A stretch of DNA of 64,000 bases from Polytrichum commune. Taxonomy: Eukaryota > Streptophyta > Polytrichopsida > Polytrichales > Polytrichaceae. This document shows positions 11,661-23,328 of the stretch, one piece after another. Numbering within the stretch: position 1 is the first letter of the stretch; the number at the start of each line of letters is the position of its first letter. The position numbers and the translations under genes were made by a program. The stretch is taken from contig OX485803.1 of assembly GCA_950295325.1 (NCBI GenBank), positions 59,039,554 to 59,103,553 on the forward strand. The letters run 5' to 3'. The notes beneath the pieces were generated by a model. That model did not search any database, was not told the origin of the DNA, and was given only the letters and a program-made list of their open reading frames with translations.

Positions 11661-13130
11661 GTAACCCAAAATATGCAAGGAACCTGATTGATGCAAGTAA
11701 ACCCTGAGTTGATGACCCTAAACCAAATTGATACAAGTAAATCCCCAACCCCAATGCGCAAACCCACAGATGAATAAGAAACACTGGAAGCATACAGAGA
11801 ATTGGTGAATCAGAGAATTCTGAGTGACCCTTAAGTAGTGAACCTGCAGAGCAATCAACAATGTCCATTGCAATTTGCAACACAACCCAAAACACACAGA
11901 ATTGCAACAATTCAATCCAAGCACACTGATTGTTCACGAAATTGTAGCGGGGTTTGAGTATGATGTGATGTGCAAGGGGAAAGACATTGAAGCAAAGTTA
12001 AGAGGTAGCCTTAGGAGTTGCAGTTGGCGACGCGCAATGAAGGGAAGGGAAGTAAATGGCGAGGACAAAGAGTGATGAACGACGAAGAAGGCGAGTGAAG
12101 GAGAGCGACGGAGTGCGATGAACGCGGAGGATGTTGGCGAGCTCTACAGAAGACACTAACGGTAAGGGGCGAGGGAGCTAACATAAACGGATGGAAGGCG
12201 GCGAGACAGAGACATTTTCGTGGCGGGAGGCGGCGAGGGACCTTTACGGGTGATCGGATTTGGCGGGTGGCAGGTGGCTACTAATGATGTATTCGCTGTG
12301 GGGATTTGGCCTAATGAGGGCTGATGATGGTGGGAATTCGGCGATTTCCTCATCATTCCCTCCCACTTATTAACACAGAGGTGTCACAAGCTCCTTTATT
12401 TTATCATTTTCTGGCAATTTTTCGCCTAAAAAAAAAGGGCTGGTGTTAACATGGATGCATGATAATAAAGAATTAGTGTAGCATGTGACATAATGGAATG
12501 ATACAAAGTCAACATTCCAATAATGACAATAATGACAATGTGATGCATGCAAATGTGGTTTGAATTATTTGGTGGATTAATGTCAAAATACGTAATACAT
12601 GAGGGGAATTGTGAGAACAAGGAGGGAGATTTAAATTGAGCACGTCCATTCCCTAAGGTTTTGGGATATAAAGAGTCAAAGTGACAATACAAAGGGTGAG
12701 AATACAAAAGTTAGGGTGTAATTGGAAATAATAGGAGCCAAACTTTCAAAACAAAATTGGTCACTTGGTTGTTGGAATCTTTTTGGATCAACGTGCTATA
12801 ACAAAAAGCAAACTAAGAAATGACTTTTTAATCATAACCCTAATTATTTTGGCACAATGCTCCAATTGGACATTTGGGACCAAATTATTATTTCTAGGGC
12901 AGCCCTGCCTGATACACTTGCACTGCTTATATCCATGTGTCAAAAGACTTATAAAACATATGTCCATGCACTTTGACATGAGCATGATCACGTCAAAGTG
13001 TTCATGACATAGCAACATGTAGAAATGCATCTGTCAATCAAGAATTTCAACCCAAGACTAGGTTATTTGAGGCAATACTTGGTATGGCAATCAAGATCGC
13101 AAAACAATAAAATAAAAAATGCCTCAAGTT
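11661..13130. other. Likely 5' part of the hAT element, then intergenic DNA
   Basis: 11,930-12,370 is G-rich on the plus strand and looks like transposon 5' DNA, but its end could not be defined. From 12,400 the sequence is AT-rich without a recognisable gene. A short palindrome with 9-bp arms (CACTTTGAC, GTCAAAGTG) sits at about 12,968-12,999. Confidence 0.3.
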
Positions 13131-13208
13131 GGAGTTCTCCGGAGGTCAAGTTTCTTGCCCAAGGGTTTGAAGTTGCCCAAGAAACTTGACCCCCCTAGAG
13201 AACTCCCC
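13131..13208. repeat. Long hairpin with arms of about 30 bp
   Basis: GGAGTTCTC and GGTCAAGTTTCTTG in the left arm (13,131-13,163) are mirrored by CAAGAAACTTGACC and GAGAACTCC in the right arm (13,171-13,208), with a loop of about 8 bases. It could be a small MITE remnant or a transcript hairpin; no target duplication is visible. Confidence 0.7.
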
Positions 13209-16200
13209 CAACAAAAATTTGTTGCCATGTTCACAACCATGTCATTTTTTCATTCATGCTTGAAGTTCTCCACCAAAAAAATCTTGGCTGCAGTGTAAAC
13301 CCCATACGGTGAAGAACCCATTTTGTAGCCATATTGCTCCATTCCCCTAAAATTCCTGACCAGTGCACATCTTCACCAGTCTAAATCAGCCCTCAAGATG
13401 TTACGGTCTTGTGAAATATATTAGCCACAAATCATAGAAGTTCAATTCCAAAGATATACAGGCTGCTGCTATTGCTAGACAAAACAACCAAAGCCATATA
13501 TCTTCACAGAAAGTATCAAACAGCTCAAATTCCTAACCCTCCCCTATCTGTCCTTCACTTTTGTGCAATGAGAAAATCCACTTATCCGAAGGACTGTCTC
13601 AGTAACTTTGAAGCTATAGAGGCATGTCCAGAATCACTTACCTACAGCTTAGCACGTGCTGACATACAAGTGTAACCCTGAGTCCCTTACTACTGTAAGG
13701 CATGCACCATTTTAACATTTTCTGATTTTTGTGCAGAAAGCAATTGCAGGGAAGGAAGCGCACAGGGTAAACCCTAAAGAGATGATCATTTTCTGGATTC
13801 TCACCAACAGGCTTGGTGTTACTTATAAGGAAAAGTTGATTTTGAAGATTGTTTGCACAAGGCTTTTCTTTGACACACATGGGCTTGACTTCAAAAAACA
13901 TGCAGGAGAATCTTGTGGGAACTCAAATCAGTAATTTTATTATTCAGAATCTAGGTATTTGAAGCTCAAGTGCTGAAAGCCTGAAATCCAAGAATATCAT
14001 GTCCATTTCAAAAGAGACTCATAAGGCTCAATGCACAGGAATGCTCGAGACCTCTGTCCACCTGCTGCTGGGAACTTTGTCCAGAATCAAGTCACTACAC
14101 AACTATGAGTCACCGAATATCAAAGTCCAAATTTTGCAAGACCACCAATCATCATCATCTACAACATAAACGGAGAACTCATCATCTTGGTCAGCATTTG
14201 GCCAACCAGATAACAGATAGCATGTGCACTTGCCAATATTCTCTTTCACACACAGCTAAAGTTCCAATAGCTAAAGTTCCACTTCTAAACACAACCATGA
14301 GATGAGAAGCAGACATCTAACACGCAGTAGGGAGAAAATAAGATAATGATAATGAAGAGAAGTCTTCCTTCAATATATTTTCATATTAATTACAATTTCA
14401 CATCAGTTGAAAAGGATGACTCTACAAATTTGGTAAAAGAAGGCAAAAGCTCACAAAGTACATTTGGCCACCCAAAAGAATAAAGGTTTGAGTGTCAAAC
14501 ATACGGAGGTCAATCATAGTATGTTTTTCTTAAACAGACAGCTTTTAGAGTGGGAGAGGAGTTGTTTGTAGTATGACTCAGCTGGCAGAAGAATGGTAAA
14601 AGGATTCATGTCTTGCATGTGGGGTGGGTCAGCTTTGTGGATATGCGTACCTTTGAGAATTGGAAGCCTTCCTCTTGACACAATTCACTTTCTTGAGAGC
14701 TTCAAAAGGATCGATATAGCTGTGCTTGACTGTCACCCTCTTCAAATTTTGAGCAACACATGTGCACCCAGATTTCCAACTCCTGCACAGCAATGCAAAA
14801 TGTGATTGTGGGAAAGATCTTCCTCTGCATAACATGAAAGTACTTCCACTGAATGAAATCAATTAAGTCGTACATTTACAGAGGCAGTAGACTTTGCATG
14901 ACCTGATTGTGGGTGACACTGGATGACAACACAGAATGTAATTTCGTTGAATCCCTTGATAGACATGGAGCACGGAGGGGATAATAGGAGCACTCTATCG
15001 ACAGCACTCTCTCAAATTCATGATTGTATAGATTTTAGATCTAGAAGGTAAAGAGCCCACCTCCTCCAAAACCTCCAGGACTCACCACCATATGTTGCAC
15101 TCTCCAGCCTCCATGTGACACCTTAAGAAGAAATCAAGATTTAGAATATGAGAGTTGTGTTTGCAGAGCAGCAAACATCAAGGCAAATCTACCACAAACC
15201 ATCAATGAAGTAGTCCTTCAGGAGACTATACACTTCCCCAAGTTTCCTGTCTTCAACAACAAAAGAAATAACTTCTGAATCAGCTATTCTGTCATAGTCC
15301 AAAAGTGTTACCTGCGTTAGAATAATACTAATTTGGGGCTGTGCTGTCCCAGCCCATCGCATCCATCCGTGCATATGAAGTCATTGGCTAGGCCACCCCA
15401 CACGGCCCACGCACTGTCGCAAGCAAATTGCGTTAGCGCCCATGCACCATCACTGTGAAGTTCTAAATTCTATAATAGACTAGTTTGGACCCATGCAATC
15501 CTGGCCAATTGCTCCTGTGCATATGATTTTAATGTCCCAGGCCATCCCCGCACTGTCCACTCAATGAAGTACCATTGACAGCTGATCGTTTTGGAAGTTT
15601 GGAGCGGCAATAGCCAAGGGCCCTTGCCTTCCAAAGTTCAAAAATGTACAGTAAATTCATGGCATTGATGTGGTGCCGCAATGACCTGTTCATGCCCAGT
15701 CTTGTGATGTTCTAAATTATAAATATCAGCTCCCCAAGGAAAATCAGCAACTGAAGAAAATAATCAATAACATTGCTGACATTCAGATGTTTGTGTTTGA
15801 GATGCTGGAGACTGTTTCATATCAAAAACCACTGATGGACGCATATTCTCTTATTGAATTTGCATCCTGGGACCTTGGCCATTCCAGCTCAAGTATTATT
15901 ATGCAAGGGAATGAAAACCCTAAATCTCTGTGCTGGGCCGCAGTTAGAGTGCACAGCTTCATAATAATGCTCTGATAAACTTACAACTGCATTGAGCCAA
16001 CTGACAAGGTCCGTGGAATTGGGATTCTAACGAGAAATTAAGTATTCCCTTGGAGATTTGAACTCCAGCCCAAATGGGCTCTACCCATTGTAGCAGGGGA
16101 TGTGTATACCGGAAACCCTCCCCCAAATGCAATGAAAAGTTAAACAAAAACCATAGCGTATGTTTTCTCTGTGGAATATGAAGTACTGCTAAGAGCTAAC

Positions 16201-16685
16201 TTCGCATACAGCAAATCTAAGTAAACCATAAACAGACAAACCCAGTCGCCCAGGCACGCAAACCCAAGTACCAATCTAACGACAAAATAAACAATCACGT
16301 CACGGCAAATCGAATGGCACATTTATAAAATACTTCCAACGATTTTGGGCCGCAAATGACGAATCCTACAAAGCCCTTCAGATTAGGTCGCGGAAGCCAA
16401 TAGTCAGGAGTTAGAACAAAGCTCATTGCTTGCCACACGAGTGGCGAGTGCTTGCGAGTTCATTGTACTCCAATGCGATCATCACAACACATCGGAGGCA
16501 GGCAGAAGAATGATGACATGAGCAACTTAGGGCTTGGGTCCTAGGATCAGAGCGAGTTAGGGTTTGGGTCAACGTACTTGTTTCTAGTGTTCAAAAATGT
16601 TATCATGAAAAGAACTCCATGAGAACCACTAGAGAACGCCATCAGGAACAGACTTGTGTCTCTTTACACAAGTTAACGCTATTGT
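13209..16685. other. Intergenic DNA with possible isolated exon remnants
   Basis: No complete gene is recognised. Two minus-strand stretches look exon-like. One is at 15,190-15,314: an acceptor before GTAACACTTTTGG, then VTLLDYDRIADSEVIS to FIDGLW. The other is at about 14,648-14,786, ending at a good AAG/GTACGC donor. A plus frame at 13,731-13,934 (KEAHRVNPKEMIIFWILT) has the feel of a plant transposon protein. None can be assigned to a family, and they do not join into one frame. Treat them as candidates for alignment only. Confidence 0.25.
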
Positions 16686-16688
16686 TAA

Positions 16689-16809
16689 AGGTTTAGTTTG
16701 CATGTAGGCGGTCGCCCACCAGATTCTAGTGGAAATGTAGATTACATCATGTGGAATCTACATTTTCACTAGAATCTGGTGGGCAACCGCCCTACATGCG
16801 AACTAACCC
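16689..16809. mobile_element. 121-bp MITE, PIF/Harbinger-like, with TAA target duplication
   Basis: Two arms of about 54 bp (16,690-16,743 and 16,755-16,809) are nearly exact reverse complements around an 11-base loop. The right end read inward starts GGGTTAGTTCGCATGTAGG; the left end starts AGGTTTAGTTTGCATGTAGG. TAA flanks both sides (16,686-16,688 and 16,810-16,812). A GG(G)-initial inverted repeat with a TWA target duplication is the PIF/Harbinger (Tourist-like) pattern. There is no coding capacity. Confidence 0.7.
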
Positions 16810-17149
16810 TAAGAAGACTATTATCCAGTGACCTCCAATGACAGGTGGACCTTGCTATCGCCATTTGAATTTTATTTTATTTTGAAAAAAGCGAAACCTT
16901 GCTCTGGAGACTGGACGTCACGGTAGTGATTGCATAGTCTTACCCATGAAGTAAGAATCATGCTGCTTCAAGCTTGTCTAAGCTTTACCTATTCTCGAAT
17001 CAAGTGAAATCTTGTTGTGGGTTCCGAAATCTTGTTATTATCAATTAAAGTTAGCATGTTGTGAATATCCACTGATACATCACTCAGCTTCTTGAGTACT
17101 TACAGCCAATCCAGTCAGTTTGCTGTATGTATGCGATCAATCTGCTGGT

Positions 17150-18904
17150 CAAAAAGCAACTGGTTACCCAAACCTCTGCCATCAATGAGGGCTGGAGGTG
17201 CCTGACATGGCTGCCGATGGGAGAGCTTTCCCTCCCTCTCTGTGTCTCTCTCTCCCTCTTCTCTCTCCTCTCTGTCTGTCTGTGCTGGTGGGGAACCTGT
17301 TGGGTTTGCAAGGCAAAGTGCAGCAGTAGGGTAGTAAGGAAGAAGACTAAGCTTAGATTAGCTTGCATTGGCACACCACTTGCTTGTAAAAGCCATGAGT
17401 CTCTTCCACCCACGCGCACATCATTGCTGCTCTCGAGTGTCAAGCGGACAGCTTCCTTGTAGCACTCATCACGCACTTCCCCCCAGCTCCTCCACTGCCG
17501 CTGTTGATGTTGTTCATGAGCACCTCCGCCGTATTGAACTCGGGATATTTCCGACTGCTATGTCCGAAGCGCTCTTCTCTTACTTTCTCTGGAATTGAGG
17601 GCCGATCAGTGCTCCTCAAGAGCCTGCCTGTAGTTTAATGTAGTTGCGGTGTCCTTGATGTTCTCTTGCTTTCAGCTCCCGCTGTGCACAGATTCTTCCA
17701 AGAAATGGCCAGGAGCCACTGGGGTATGTAGGACCTTTCTGCGGTCATTTTTGGGCTGGAGAGCAGGCACTTTCCTAGTTGCAAGCAATTCTAATTGGTC
17801 GCATGACTGGCCCCGTTGTGCATATGTAGCTTTTATTGCCAAGAAGCTGATGGTCTGTTTTGTTTTTATCATAACTCACCCTGCAAGCTTCGCGCAGAGG
17901 ACAATCTGATGCAGTTTTATCTGGAGTTATAAACTCTTCTATTTCCTGAAGTTGGCCATGATGAGGTGAACTAATTGCAATTCACCGCAAGCTTCACCTC
18001 TGACGCCTCTACCTCACCTGTGAGGTCTCAAGCCAATGTAGGTAATTGTAACTCTTCTTCACTGTCTTGCCTCGAAGCCTGAACTTGGATTCATTGAAGG
18101 TGTCCCTGGAGCGAAACATTTGGGCCTCAATCACTTGTTACACTTTGTGTCTGAAGGGCTAAAGGCTGAGTATCGGCATTGTACATTGCTGGGCTTATGC
18201 ATGTTGATCTTTGACTGCCACATTGGTGGCAGCTTTTCAGCTGTGAAGAATAGTTGGAACTTAACAAAATTGAATAGTGATCTGGATCATTTTCAAGTAG
18301 AAATTTCGGTGCATCTCTTGCTGTTAAATCCTTCGAAGTCTGGTGCAAGTGGCAGTTTTGACAACAAACAATGCTCCAACAGAGCGGAGAGTTTGGGTTG
18401 AGTGGACGATGCTTACATGCAGGTATAATACATCCCGTCTGCAACTGCTTAGTTAGTCATCAAGCAGGTGTGGAAACATGTTTTGTACTTTCTTGGCGGC
18501 CTCTCCAAAATGAGGAGTGGCTACATGTATTGAGGATGCTTGCTTCCAAAAACTTGCTGTATAAGCGGAATATTTCTTGTCCTTTCTTCTGTCTCATTAT
18601 ATGTTTGATACCTGGAAGTTACATGTTCCAATGCTTGGAGTGTTTTGGTCTCATTGGCACAACCTCAAATTTCCCAAAGTGCAAAGCTCTGGTGAATATT
18701 TGAGTTCCTGCCACGGTTGTCAGGTTGAGAGAAATGCAAGGAACCTGCTTAGAATGTAAGCTTTTTGGGTTGCATGTGCAGATGGGTCGGTTTACATGCG
18801 AACACGCCATTGAAAGGAGGAGGAACTGCACCTACCGATTGATGGGTCGAAGTCAAGTGAAGTGCAGATTAGTCCCAACATATCACTCCGATAGTGGAGT
18901 AGGC
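17150..18904 (+). promoter_or_regulatory. Upstream region and leader of receptor kinase copy A
   Basis: No separate gene is recognised here. The region is homologous, with indels, to 51,643-53,490. It starts with a CT-rich tract at about 17,220-17,280. The last 180 bases are open in frame with the receptor gene in both copies. An AG just before ATGGGTCGG at about 18,782 could be a leader-intron acceptor. No TATA box could be assigned with confidence. Confidence 0.4.
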
Positions 18905-21900
18905 ATGAAAACCTTCACACTTGTAGTGTTTGCGGTTGTGCAATTAGTGGTTCTTGGTGGACAACTTCATCCTGCCTCGGCCGCAAATGCGGAAGGGACG
19001 ACATTGCTGCTGTTTAAGAAGTGGCTCATATGGGATGGGCCTGACCCTCTCGCAAGCTGGGTTGCCGCAGACATGAACCCTTGCAAATGGAGAGGAGTGA
19101 CATGCAACAGCCTGAGCCAAGTTATTCAGGTTTCCCTTCCCCAGCTCGGTCTGCAGGGGGCCATTGCCCCGGAGCTTTGTTCATTGGCAAACTTGCAGCT
19201 TCTTGACCTAAATAACAATGCACTCAGTGGCAGCCTTCCCTCGCAGATTGGAAACCTACGCAGCCTTCAGTACCTGGACGTGAACACTAACCAGCTGTCA
19301 GGTCCCCTTCCATTATCATTATTTTCTCTTTCTTCACTGCTGTATGTGGACTTGAGTTATAACGCATTCTCTGGAGCACTTCCAGCAAACATTGGGCAGC
19401 TTCAGAACGTACAGACTTTGATCCTTACTGAGAACTCCCTCAAAGGAGCTATTCCGCAGCAAGTAGGAACTCTCGTCAACCTCAAGCGGCTCGACCTCAG
19501 TTCTAATTCTCTCACAGGAAATGTGCCTCCCCAGCTGGAGAGTTTGGTGAATATGGAGAACCTGGACTTAAGTGTGAACTTTCTGTCCGGCGAAGTGCCT
19601 GCGCTTCACATGATGACCAATCTTTGGAGAGTGGATATGAGTGGAAACCTCTTCTCCGGCTCCATTTCCCCCTTGCTGTCATCCCTGAAGAACCTTCGGT
19701 ACTTGGACTTGAGCAACAACTCACTCATCGGCATGATCCCTTCAGAAATCTGGGGTATGACCTCTCTGCAGGAGTTGGACCTTGGAGCAAACTTGGGATT
19801 GACTGGCAGCATCCCAAAGGAAATCGGCAACCTTGTCAACTTGACCAGTTTGTTCCTTGGAGCATCTCACTTAACTGGCCCTATACCAGAAGAAATTACC
19901 TTCTGCACCAATTTGGAGAAACTTGACCTAGGTGGCAATTTCTTCACTGGAACTCTGCCACACACCATCGGAAACCTCAAGAATCTCATCACTCTCAACC
20001 TTCCAAGCACTCAGCTCACTGGCTCCATCCCCCCGTCATTGGGGCAATGCTCCCGCCTTCAGGTCATTTTACCTTCGCTTCAAGAGTTTCTAAGCTCATG
20101 TTGCTGTACTGATGTAGCAATGCTAGTTTGTGTACATCGTAGATAGGAGCAGCGTGACTACCAATTCCACCTGGAGGATTAACAAGAATAACAGTTGTCA
20201 CCCTATCCGCAAGGAGGAAGATGCCGAAGGCAGGGCTAGCGACTTGGATTTTTCAATGGCATGTTATGGTTGAAGTGTTTCTGAGCTCATGTTGCTGTGA
20301 TAATGCAGGTATGGTGAAATGTGCCCAGTGTAGATAGGAGCAGTATGTCTACCAATTTCACCATGGCCTATAAGTTTTCTGACCTCTTCAATGCAACATT
20401 GTGCAGATACTTGGCCTCGCCTTTAACGAACTCACGGGTCCACTCCCTGACGAACTGGTTAATCTCCAGAGCTTGATCTCCTTTTCCATTGAAGGTAACA
20501 AATTAACAGGATCCATACCGCCATGGATAGGGAAATTGCAAAACATGTCCACTCTACTCCTCTCCTCCAATCTTCTCACCGGCAGGATACCTCCCGAGCT
20601 CGGCAACTGTGCGAAGCTAAAGACGTTGGGACTCGATGACAACCAGCTATCAGGCCCCATTCCAGCAGAGATCTGCAACGCTGTATCTTTGGACATTATC
20701 ACCCTCAACAAGAACATGCTGTCGGGCGACATCGCTTACACATTCCGTGGATGCAACAGCGTCACGCAGATCGACGTGACTTCGAATCGATTGTCGGGCC
20801 CAATTCCATCCTACCTCGCCGAGCTGCCAGGATTGATCATGCTGTCCATGGGGGCCAATCAATTTTCAGGGACCGTGCCGGACTCGCTGTGGGGCTCCCA
20901 AACGCTTCTGGAAGTGCAATTGGAGAATAATTTGCTGAGTGGGCAGTTGTCGCCATTGATAGGCAACAGCGTTTCCTTGCAGTACCTGGTGCTGGACAAC
21001 AACAATTTCCAAGGTCCAATCCCTGCCGAGATCGGGCAGCTCAAGACTCTCGTGTTCTTCTCTGCGCAAGGGAACAATCTAAGCGGGCCCATTCCTGTGG
21101 AGCTTTGTGGATGTGTAGCTCTGACGACATTGAACCTCGGGAACAACTCCCTGACCGGTTCCATTCCGCACCAGATTGGGCTTCTTGTGAATCTCGAGTA
21201 CCTGGTGCTGTCGCACAACCGCCTGACGGGGCAAATCCCCAACGAGATGTGCACCGACTTTCAGGTGATCAACATTCCCGTCTCCAGTTTCCTGCAGCAC
21301 CATGGCACTTTGGACTTGTCCTGGAACGATCTGAGTGGCCAGATTCCGCCCCAACTGGGCGACTGCATAGTGCTGGTGGAGCTCATCCTCTCGGGAAACC
21401 ATTTCACCGGTCCTCTGCCGACGGAGCTCGCGAAGCTCACGAACTTGACTTCCCTTGACGTTTCCTGCAACCAGTTGAATGGCAGCATTCCAGCGCAACT
21501 CGGCGAGTCTCGGAAGCTCCAGGGTCTCAATCTGGCCTACAACGACTTCTCGGGGTCAGTTCCGACCGAGCTCGGCAACATCGGCAGCTTGGTGAAGCTC
21601 AACCTCACCGGAAACCGCCTGACGGGGGCACTTCCTGAAGGACTCGGAAACCTGACCAGCCTGTCGCATTTGGATGTCAGCAACAATCTGCTGACCGGCG
21701 AGGTTCCGAGGGCCATGGCCAACATGGTGTCCATTGTCGGTCTGAACCTGGCGGGCAATCGACTGAATGGAAGCATTGCCGGGCTTCTGTCCGAGAGCAC
21801 CGTTTGGCATCAAATGCAGTCACTCAACCTGCGGGACAATCTGTTCTCCGGAGTCATCCCAACGTTGGTTGGAAACCTCACTGGCCTGGCGATTCTGGAC

Positions 21901-23328
21901 CTGAGCAACAACCAGTTCTCGGGGAAGATTCCGACGGAGGTCGGCAGCCTCTCACAGCTCGTGTATTTGGACGTCTCCAACAATCGCCTTCACGGAGAGT
22001 TCCCTTCCAATTTATGCGACCTCCACGTGCTCAACTTCCTGAATGTGTCCAACAACTTGATTTTCGGTCGCATCCCCAACAGTGGCTCGTGCCGGAACCT
22101 TTCGCCCTCCTCCTTCCTCGCCACTGCAGGACTATGCGGGAATGTCTTGAACATCAGGTGCCCAAATGGCCCCGGATCCGAAGGGCATGGCAATTCTGTA
22201 AGCAAGGGAGCGATTTTGGGCATTGCGATCGGCTGCACCATCGTCACTATGGGTTTAATTTTCTTAGTTTTGAGGTACCGGGTGCTGCGGCGGAGGAATG
22301 TGCCCAAGGACATGGAGAAAATAAAGCTCAACATGGTCCTGGATGCAGATGCCTGCATGACCATGAGCAAGATGAAAGAGCCTCTCAGCATCAACATTGC
22401 GATGTTCGAAAGGCCATTGATGAGGCTAACTTTGGCTGACATCCTGCAAGCCACGAACAGTTTCTGCAAAACCAACATCATCGGAGACGGAGGGTTCGGA
22501 ACAGTGTACAAGGCAGTGCTTCCTGATGGAAGAATGGTGGCTATCAAGAAACTGGGTGCTTCCACCACTCAAGGCACCCGGGAATTTTTAGCAGAGATGG
22601 AAACCTTGGGGAAGGTGAAGCATCAAAACTTGGTTCCCCTTCTGGGCTACTGTTCGTTTGGGGAGGAGAAGCTCCTTGTGTATGAATACATGAAGAATGG
22701 CAGCTTAGACCTCTGGCTCCGGAATCGAGCGGACGCTCTCGAGGTTCTCGATTGGAGCAAGCGCTTCAAGATTGCGATGGGATCCGCAAACGGACTTGCG
22801 TTTTTGCACCATGGCTTCATCCCTCACATTATCCATAGAGATATCAAGGCTAGCAACATTTTGCTGGACGAGGATTTCGAGCCACGGGTAGCCGATTTTG
22901 GGTTGGCCAGGTTAATAAGCGCTTACGAAACACATGTGAGCACTTCCATCGCAGGGACTTTTGGTTATATTCCTCCAGAGTATGCACATTTTTCTAGGTC
23001 CACGACTCGTGGAGACGTCTACAGCTATGGAGTCATCCTGCTTGAGCTGCTGACAGGCAAGGAGCCCACCGGTAAGGAGTACGAAAACACGCAAGGAGGA
23101 AATTTGGTAGGGTGTGTCCGGCAGATGATCAAGCAGGGCGCTTCTCCTGATGCTTTGGACCCTATTATATCAAATGGACCTTGGAAGAGTAAAATGTTGG
23201 CCGTGCTTCACATTGCCAATATGTGCACCGCCGACGACCCTGTGCGGAGGCCCACCATGCAACAAGTGGTGAAGATGCTCAAAGACGCTGACGAAGGCTC
23301 TCCATTGTCGACGCTCAGCAGTTTGTGA
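18905..23328 (+). CDS. LRR receptor-like kinase, EMS1/EXS type, copy A
   Basis: Plasma-membrane receptor kinase of 1,359 codons. The exons are 18,905-20,062 and 20,407-23,328, joined in phase 0 across a GT/AG intron. I chose the ATG at 18,905 because it opens a signal peptide (MKTFTLVVFAVVQLVV). Next come the C-x6-C pair before the repeats (C60, C67), more than thirty 24-residue LRRs with an SFLQHHGTLDLSWN stretch shared with EMS1, and a membrane segment at about 988-1009. The kinase has GDGGFG (1079), K1100, HRD (1196-1198) and DFG (1216). In Arabidopsis, EMS1 binds TPD1 in the anther; the role in this plant is unknown. Compared with copy B, the activation segment is altered (S1233; A1246, F1248, S1249) and N1181 replaces Arg. 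All catalytic residues are kept, so activity is plausible. Confidence 0.93.
20086..20380 (+). repeat. 191-bp tandem duplication inside the intron of copy A
   Basis: GTTTCTAAGCTCATGTTGCT at 20,086 recurs as GTTTCTGAGCTCATGTTGCT at 20,277, and GTAGATAGGAGCAG follows in both. The offset of 191 equals the difference in intron length between copy A (344 bp, 20,063-20,406) and copy B (153 bp, 50,332-50,484). Confidence 0.8.

Noticed and set aside
11192-11937. Plus and minus open frames across 11.2-11.9 kb
   Set aside because: They run through tandem duplications upstream of the hAT transposase and show no domain.
21105-22439. Long open frames inside the receptor-kinase exons on the other frame or strand (also 48,299-49,879)
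   Set aside because: They are shadows of the GC-rich LRR coding sequence. Their near identity between the two copies only reflects DNA identity.
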